Shown here in pieces: positions 60,036-64,000 of a DNA stretch of 64,000 bases. The position numbers and the translations under genes were made by a program. The stretch is from Planctomycetia bacterium. Lineage in GTDB: Bacteria; Planctomycetota; Planctomycetia; Gemmatales; HRBIN36. The notes under the pieces were generated by a model. It was not told the DNA's origin, searched no databases, and saw only the letters and a list, made by a program, of their open reading frames with translations. The first letter of the stretch is position 1; the number at the start of each line of letters is the position of its first letter. The stretch lies in contig JAEUIE010000029.1 in NCBI GenBank assembly GCA_016795155.1, positions 62,001-126,000 of the forward strand, written 5' to 3'.

Positions 60036-60641
60036 TCAGTTTTCTTCCATCAGGATGGTTCCCAGCTTCGCTCTGAATTCCTGAAGAACTCGTTCTACCG
60101 ATCGCTTGGATCGTCCTGTTTTTTGTGCAATATCCTGAACTTCATGTCCTTCGATGCGATGCTGGATGATGTCTCGCGTAGTGGAGGGCATGCTTGAAAG
60201 AGTCTCGTCGATCACCATGTTCAGGATGGACAGCGAGACCTCATCGCCTTCGCCAGGCTGTTGCACTGCATTCTGAAGCACATCACTCCCCTGGGTCGCT
60301 CTACTGTCTCTCCTGGAAGCGTGATGCCAGGCTCCGGTTCTGCGTATTTTGTTAAGTGCAATAACCAGAAACAGCTTCCAGAGTTCGTCTCCTTCGGGTA
60401 CATGGTAATGGCCTTCAGCGGCTCGCCGAAAGAAGGTGCGAAAGACGGACTGTACGATATCTTCCGGATCAATGCGTGTTCGCAGATCACCAGCGGTTTG
60501 TCGAGTGGCGAGGTTGCGGAGTCGATCGGCATAGCGGAGATACAACTGGGTTGCTGCATCGTCCTGTCCACGATGCAGTTCGATCAGCAGAGAACGGTCG
60601 GATGTTGCTTTCTTCGACAACTCCGTTTCATCCTGCGACAT
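60036..60641 (-). CDS. ECF-type RNA polymerase sigma factor, kinase-linked (pair 4)
   Basis: This 201-residue sigma factor starts at ATG 60641 (MSQDETELSKKATSDRSLL), preceded by GGAG with six bases of spacing. An in-frame start at 60764 would add 41 residues unlike the family. Region 2 (about 25-100) reads YLRYADRLRNLATRQ, DPEDIVQSVFRTFFRRA and LWKLFLVIALNKIRRTGAWH. Region 4 (about 150-195) reads IIQHRIEGHEVQDIAQKTGR and SKRSVERVLQEFRAKL. It is the subtype usually paired with kinases bearing the leader seen in the downstream gene. Together they form one minus-strand operon. Confidence 0.88.
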   Translation of the reverse strand: MSQDETELSKKATSDRSLLIELHRGQDDAATQLYLRYADRLRNLATRQTAGDLRTRIDPEDIVQSVFRTFFRRAAEGHYHVPEGDELWKLFLVIALNKIRRTGAWHHASRRDSRATQGSDVLQNAVQQPGEGDEVSLSILNMVIDETLSSMPSTTRDIIQHRIEGHEVQDIAQKTGRSKRSVERVLQEFRAKLGTILMEEN

Positions 60642-60784
60642 GGCTAACTCCGGTGTCTGGATGCGCACCCATTCAGTTCCATGTCGATTAGTATAGGTGT
60701 ATCCAGCCCGTTCTCGGCCACCTCTTTCGTTTTCAGTTGGTATTCGATGCTGCACCGTTTGCATCTGGTTAAGTCACCATAGAC

Positions 60785-60810
60785 AAGGCACGATACCACT
60801 ATCGTGCCTT
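60785..60810 (-). terminator. Perfect 11-bp hairpin after the RTX gene
   Basis: AAGGCACGATA (60785-60795) and TATCGTGCCTT (60800-60810) form a perfect stem with a four-base loop. It lies 23 bases past the stop of the minus-strand RTX gene and upstream of the sigma gene at 60641. It has no long T-run, but its position and stability fit a terminator. Confidence 0.65.
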
Positions 60811-60832
60811 GATTCCGGTTGAACCATCCTGG

Positions 60833-61990
60833 TTAACCGACGGCTTCTACCTTGCTGGCTACCATGGTTGAAGCGGTAAATCGAGCTTCTCCGCGGTCTC
60901 CAACCTGGAAGGCGCTAAGCGGCACATGGATGTCGTTTCGTTCAATTTTCGTATTGCCATCCACCAGTACGGTTACGATATTGCCGTTCTGCTGACGGAT
61001 CGAAACACTGTTCGATGTGACAGAAGTGATGATGCCTTCCACGCGGGACTGGCCCGTTTGGCTGCCGCCACCACCATGGTCATCACCATCTTCGCCTGAT
61101 TCCAGCTTGAAGGCATTTCGTGTAGTTCCATCAAAACGGGCTTCAGCCGGATCACCAATGGTGAAAGCACTCAGGGGTACATGTACCCCATTTTTCTCGA
61201 GTACCGTAGATGCCGTTACGAAGAACTGGACATCGACACCCGATACTGTCTGAATGGTGACGCTGTTTCCATCGATGGCAGTCAGCGTGCCTTCCACTCT
61301 GACCAGTCCATCGACCTGCTGAATACCTTCGTTGCGATCACAGTCATTGAAACTGTCGCGGCTGTCGCGAATAGTGTTATCCAGGCCTCTACCTCCGCTG
61401 ATGCGATCTACTCCCAGATCGCCGTTCAAACGGTCATCGCCGTCTTCACCTGAGAGCGAATCGTTGCCTGACCCGCCATTGACATCATCGTTGCCACTAC
61501 CGCCGCGTATCAGATCGTTTCCTGAATCGCCGAGCAGTCGATCATCACCAGCTTCACCTGTCATGCGATCATTACCGCTGTTTCCAGTCAGACGATCATC
61601 ACCCAAGCCACCAAAGAATGTATCGGCTGCTGCACCGCCAGTCAGCACATCGTTACCATTGCCGCCATAAGCGGTTGAGCCAATGCTGCTGTTGTTAGTG
61701 AAGGAATCATTACCATCCAATCCCTTGAAGACCAAACCGCGCACTTTGGACAGAGGGAAGGTGACGGAAGTACTGTTCAAACTGATCGTCACATCCCTGC
61801 CAGAAACAGAGATTGTGGAGCTATCATCCTGGGTTGTTCCTTCAATAGTGACGATGCCCAGCGAATTGCGAAGAATGCCCGTTGCGGGAACGATACGTTC
61901 ACCGAGAGATTCAACAGAAAGGCGTGTCTGACGAGGTTTGCCGGCAGAACGGTCAATTTTCGTGCGTAAGAAATTTACTAATCGTTTCAT
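60833..61990 (-). CDS. Exported RTX-repeat protein with two DUF5666-like domains
   Basis: The 385-residue protein begins with a basic segment and VESLGERIVPATG, the planctomycete extracellular motif. About 80 residues of beta-rich sequence follow, then roughly ten RTX nonapeptides of the type G-G-x-G-N-D-x-L-x (for example GGNGNDVLTGG and GDSGNDLIRGGSGND), which bind Ca2+ as a beta-roll. The C-terminal part has two similar beta-barrel domains, V-E-G-x-x-x-x-x-x-x-N-S-V-x-I...V-P-L-S-A-F-x-x-G-D-x-x-E-A-R-F, matching DUF5666. They are separated by a Gly/Asp linker. AGGAG lies six bases before the ATG. No enzymatic domain is visible; calcium-dependent surface attachment is the likely role. Confidence 0.85.
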   Translation of the reverse strand: MKRLVNFLRTKIDRSAGKPRQTRLSVESLGERIVPATGILRNSLGIVTIEGTTQDDSSTISVSGRDVTISLNSTSVTFPLSKVRGLVFKGLDGNDSFTNNSSIGSTAYGGNGNDVLTGGAAADTFFGGLGDDRLTGNSGNDRMTGEAGDDRLLGDSGNDLIRGGSGNDDVNGGSGNDSLSGEDGDDRLNGDLGVDRISGGRGLDNTIRDSRDSFNDCDRNEGIQQVDGLVRVEGTLTAIDGNSVTIQTVSGVDVQFFVTASTVLEKNGVHVPLSAFTIGDPAEARFDGTTRNAFKLESGEDGDDHGGGGSQTGQSRVEGIITSVTSNSVSIRQQNGNIVTVLVDGNTKIERNDIHVPLSAFQVGDRGEARFTASTMVASKVEAVG

Positions 61991-62360
61991 GGAAAGCTCC
62001 TGAGATGGTTATCCGGTCAATGGGAGGAGTAGAATCCGCAACCAGCGTCCGCCAGAATAATTTGTGAAATTCCACAATTGCAGTTAATGCACCAATGTTG
62101 GATAGATTCCCATTTTGCTCAGATTTCCTTGGAAATGAGTGTGTCCTTCCGAATTATGCAGCGGTTCTCTTGGGCAATCATAAAAGGTTATCAATCAAAT
62201 AAAGTACCTTGTTTCTGCGATTGTTTCCTTCGTACTTTTTTAACATTCAGGGTTGCATAAGGCGCGGGCTTAGATCATACTCAAGCATCTGTCAGTTTAT
62301 TTCCTGCCTTGCTTCCTGCTTATTTCCCACCTGAGACACGTTGCCGGAGTTGATGTCGAG
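61991..62360. other. Intergenic region between divergent genes, no gene seen
   Basis: The region is AT-richer than its neighbours and separates the start of the RTX gene (minus) from the start of the haem protein gene (plus). It must contain both promoters. I see no gene, RNA or convincing repeat in it. Confidence 0.6.
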
Positions 62361-64000
62361 ATGAAACGTGCTTCGTGCCGATTCAGGCACCTATTCCTGA
62401 ATTTGTCGCGGCTCATTCTGCTGTTCATGGCGCTCAATTCAACTGCATCCATTCGAGCTGACGAGAGGTTCATCAGCTTTAATAACGATGTCGTACCCAT
62501 CCTCACCAAGGCGGGGTGCAATGCCGGCGTCTGCCACGCCAAAGCTGGTGGTGGTCAGAATGGCTTTCAACTCTCGCTGTTAGGATTTGAACCAGCGGAA
62601 GACTATGAACACATCGTGTACGAGAGTCGTGGTCGACGACTGTTGTTCGGTAATCCCTCCCAGAGCCTGCTGCTACTCAAAGCGTCCGGTCAGGTGAGAC
62701 ATGGTGGCGGGAACCGATTGCCTAAGACTTCAGAAGGATATGCGACTATCCGCGACTGGATCAGCCAGGGGGTGCCGAAAGATACTGCGACGAGTCCGAA
62801 ACTGGTCTCGGTCGAGCTTGAACCAAAGAAGGGCGTGCTGCACCGACAGGCTACTCAACAACTGAAAGCCTTGGCACGTTACTCTGATGGCAGCATTCGT
62901 GATGTCACCAATATGTCTCTTTTCGAATCGAACGACAAAGCACTGGCTGAAGTCTCCAGCACTGGCCTGGTCAAGGTGGCCGACTTGCCCGGCAAGGTTT
63001 CGGTCATGGTTCGCTATCAGGGGCTGGTGGCGGTGTTCAATGCAGCTATTCCTCTGGGAGCTACTGTCGAAAGTCTGCCTCGTTCAAACAACTTCGTCGA
63101 TACCGCGGTCTTTGCCAATCTGAAAGAACTGGGGATACCCCCATCCCCCGTGTGTGATGATGCTACCTTCCTGCGCCGTGTCACCCTCGACATTGCGGGC
63201 CGCATCCCCACCGAGAAGGAAGCACAAGCGTTTCGCTCGAGTAAGAACCCCGACAAGCGTAACCTGTGGATCGATGAACTACTCAAGAGTCCGGACTATG
63301 CTGACTTCTTCGCCAGCAAATGGACAGCAGTGCTGAAGAACCGGCGGGATGATACCAGCGACCTGCTTTCTAACTTCGCTTTCCATGCCTGGGTGCGTGA
63401 CAGTCTGCTTTCGAACAAGCCTTACGACCAGTTTGTCCGTGAACTACTGGCAGCGACCGGTACCGTCATCGATAACCCGCCGGTAGCCTGGTACAAGCGG
63501 GTGAAGGAGCCGAAGGATCAGATTGAGGATGTCGCACAACTCTTCCTGGGCGTGCGGATGCAGTGTGCCCAGTGTCATCATCACCCGTTTGAACGCTGGA
63601 GCCAGGACGACTACTATTCATTGGCTGCATTCTTCGGGCAGGTCGGACGAAAGCCCTCTGGCACTCGTGGTGAGGATTTGATCTTCCACAAGCGGGGCAT
63701 GGCGACCGCTACCAATCTCAAGACTCGTGCAGCACTCAAGCCTGCAGCGTTCGGCGATCAGGTTTCTGCGATTGCACCCGATGAAGATCCCCGGTTAAAG
63801 TTGGCCGACTGGATGAAATCGCCGAAGAATCCCTTCTTCGCCAAGGCCCTGGTGAACCGGTACTGGAAGCACTTCTTCCAGCGTGGGCTCATCGAACCGG
63901 AAGATGACATCCGCGAGTCGAACCCCGCATCCAATCCGGAACTGCTGGCTGCACTTGAGAAGCACTTCATTGAAAGCGGCTACGATTTGAAAGAACTGGT
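62361..64000 (+). CDS. DUF1549/DUF1553 planctomycete cytochrome-like protein (3' end outside window)
   Basis: The frame is open from ATG 62361 to the window edge (over 546 codons). A signal peptide (LFLNLSRLILLFMALNSTAS) leads to a haem-binding-like motif AGCNAGVCHAK (C-x4-C-H, as in PSCyt-type domains). A Big2-like domain follows (LEPKKGVLHRQATQQLKALA, YSDGSIRDVTNM). Then comes DUF1549 (DATFLRRVTLDIAGRIPTEK) and a second cysteine motif MQCAQCHHHPFERW, beginning the DUF1553 part (NPFFAKALVNRYWKHFFQRG). These periplasmic proteins are abundant in planctomycetes and are often encoded next to DUF1501 genes, probably just beyond the window. The function is unproven; polysaccharide-related redox or hydrolase roles have been suggested. 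Confidence 0.9.
   Translation, partial: MKRASCRFRHLFLNLSRLILLFMALNSTASIRADERFISFNNDVVPILTKAGCNAGVCHAKAGGGQNGFQLSLLGFEPAEDYEHIVYESRGRRLLFGNPSQSLLLLKASGQVRHGGGNRLPKTSEGYATIRDWISQGVPKDTATSPKLVSVELEPKKGVLHRQATQQLKALARYSDGSIRDVTNMSLFESNDKALAEVSSTGLVKVADLPGKVSVMVRYQGLVAVFNAAIPLGATVESLPRSNNFVDTAVFANLKELGIPPSPVCDDATFLRRVTLDIAGRIPTEKEAQAFRSSKNPDKRNLWIDELLKSPDYADFFASKWTAVLKNRRDDTSDLLSNFAFHAWVRDSLLSNKPYDQFVRELLAATGTVIDNPPVAWYKRVKEPKDQIEDVAQLFLGVRMQCAQCHHHPFERWSQDDYYSLAAFFGQVGRKPSGTRGEDLIFHKRGMATATNLKTRAALKPAAFGDQVSAIAPDEDPRLKLADWMKSPKNPFFAKALVNRYWKHFFQRGLIEPEDDIRESNPASNPELLAALEKHFIESGYDLKEL

Overview
The window looks like chromosomal DNA of a planctomycete (Planctomycetota). The evidence is four ECF sigma factor / Ser-Thr kinase pairs, a DUF1549/DUF1553-type haem protein at the right edge, three exported proteins with the planctomycete N-terminal V-E-S-L-x-x-R motif, giant repeat-rich surface proteins, and degraded DUF1501-like and IS remnants. 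A family such as Gemmataceae is plausible but the sequence alone does not settle it. Coordinates and translations were read by eye; no searches were run.

Layout. 1-11.6 kb: the 5' part of a large beta-strand-repeat surface protein, then two ECF sigma / kinase modules, one divergent and one overlapping. 11.7-18.2 kb: a tight eight-gene operon of two isochorismatase-fold hydrolases, two alpha/beta hydrolases, a membrane protein, Dps, a membrane-anchored ABM-type gene broken by an in-frame TAG, and an amidohydrolase. A 42-base 3' fragment of a tRNA-Met lies just beyond it, as expected of an integration scar. 18.4-29.2 kb: a high-affinity potassium locus with an outer-membrane barrel, kdpC, an unrecognised small membrane gene, kdpB, kdpA, kdpF and a second micropeptide. 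Divergent from these are an NtrC-type regulator, a histidine kinase and a truncated KdpD. Between the two arms lie two convincing sigma-54 (-24/-12) promoters and a pair of 21-bp-spaced dyads. This suggests a Kdp system switched by sigma-54 and an enhancer-binding protein instead of KdpE.

29.5-35.8 kb: a six-gene acyl-CoA operon of acetyl-CoA synthetase, Glu/Leu-type dehydrogenase, E1 alpha, E1 beta and E2 of a 2-oxoacid dehydrogenase, and an acyl carrier protein, with no E3. 35.8-39.8 kb: decayed DNA (DUF1501-like tail, a frameshifted membrane gene, an ISL3 transposase relic, a beta-strand-repeat relic) around an isolated CpaE/TadZ and CpaF/TadA pair. 39.9-54.8 kb: sigma factor, kinase with an anti-sigma-like zinc motif, and a 3.8-kilo-residue surface protein with about ten Ig/cadherin-like domains and an RHS/YD C-terminal half. 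These three are on one strand, and the kinase stop is only 33 bases before the giant's preferred start. 55-62 kb: a matrixin-like protease lacking one zinc ligand, a fourth kinase / sigma pair, and an RTX plus DUF5666 protein. The window ends inside a DUF1549/DUF1553 protein.

Common themes are phosphorylation-linked ECF signalling next to surface proteins and heavy use of translational coupling (ATGA and TGATG overlaps). The strongest candidates for something undescribed are the sigma-54 Kdp divergon with its extra small genes, the ECF / zinc-motif kinase / giant RHS operon, and the hydrolase-Dps operon.
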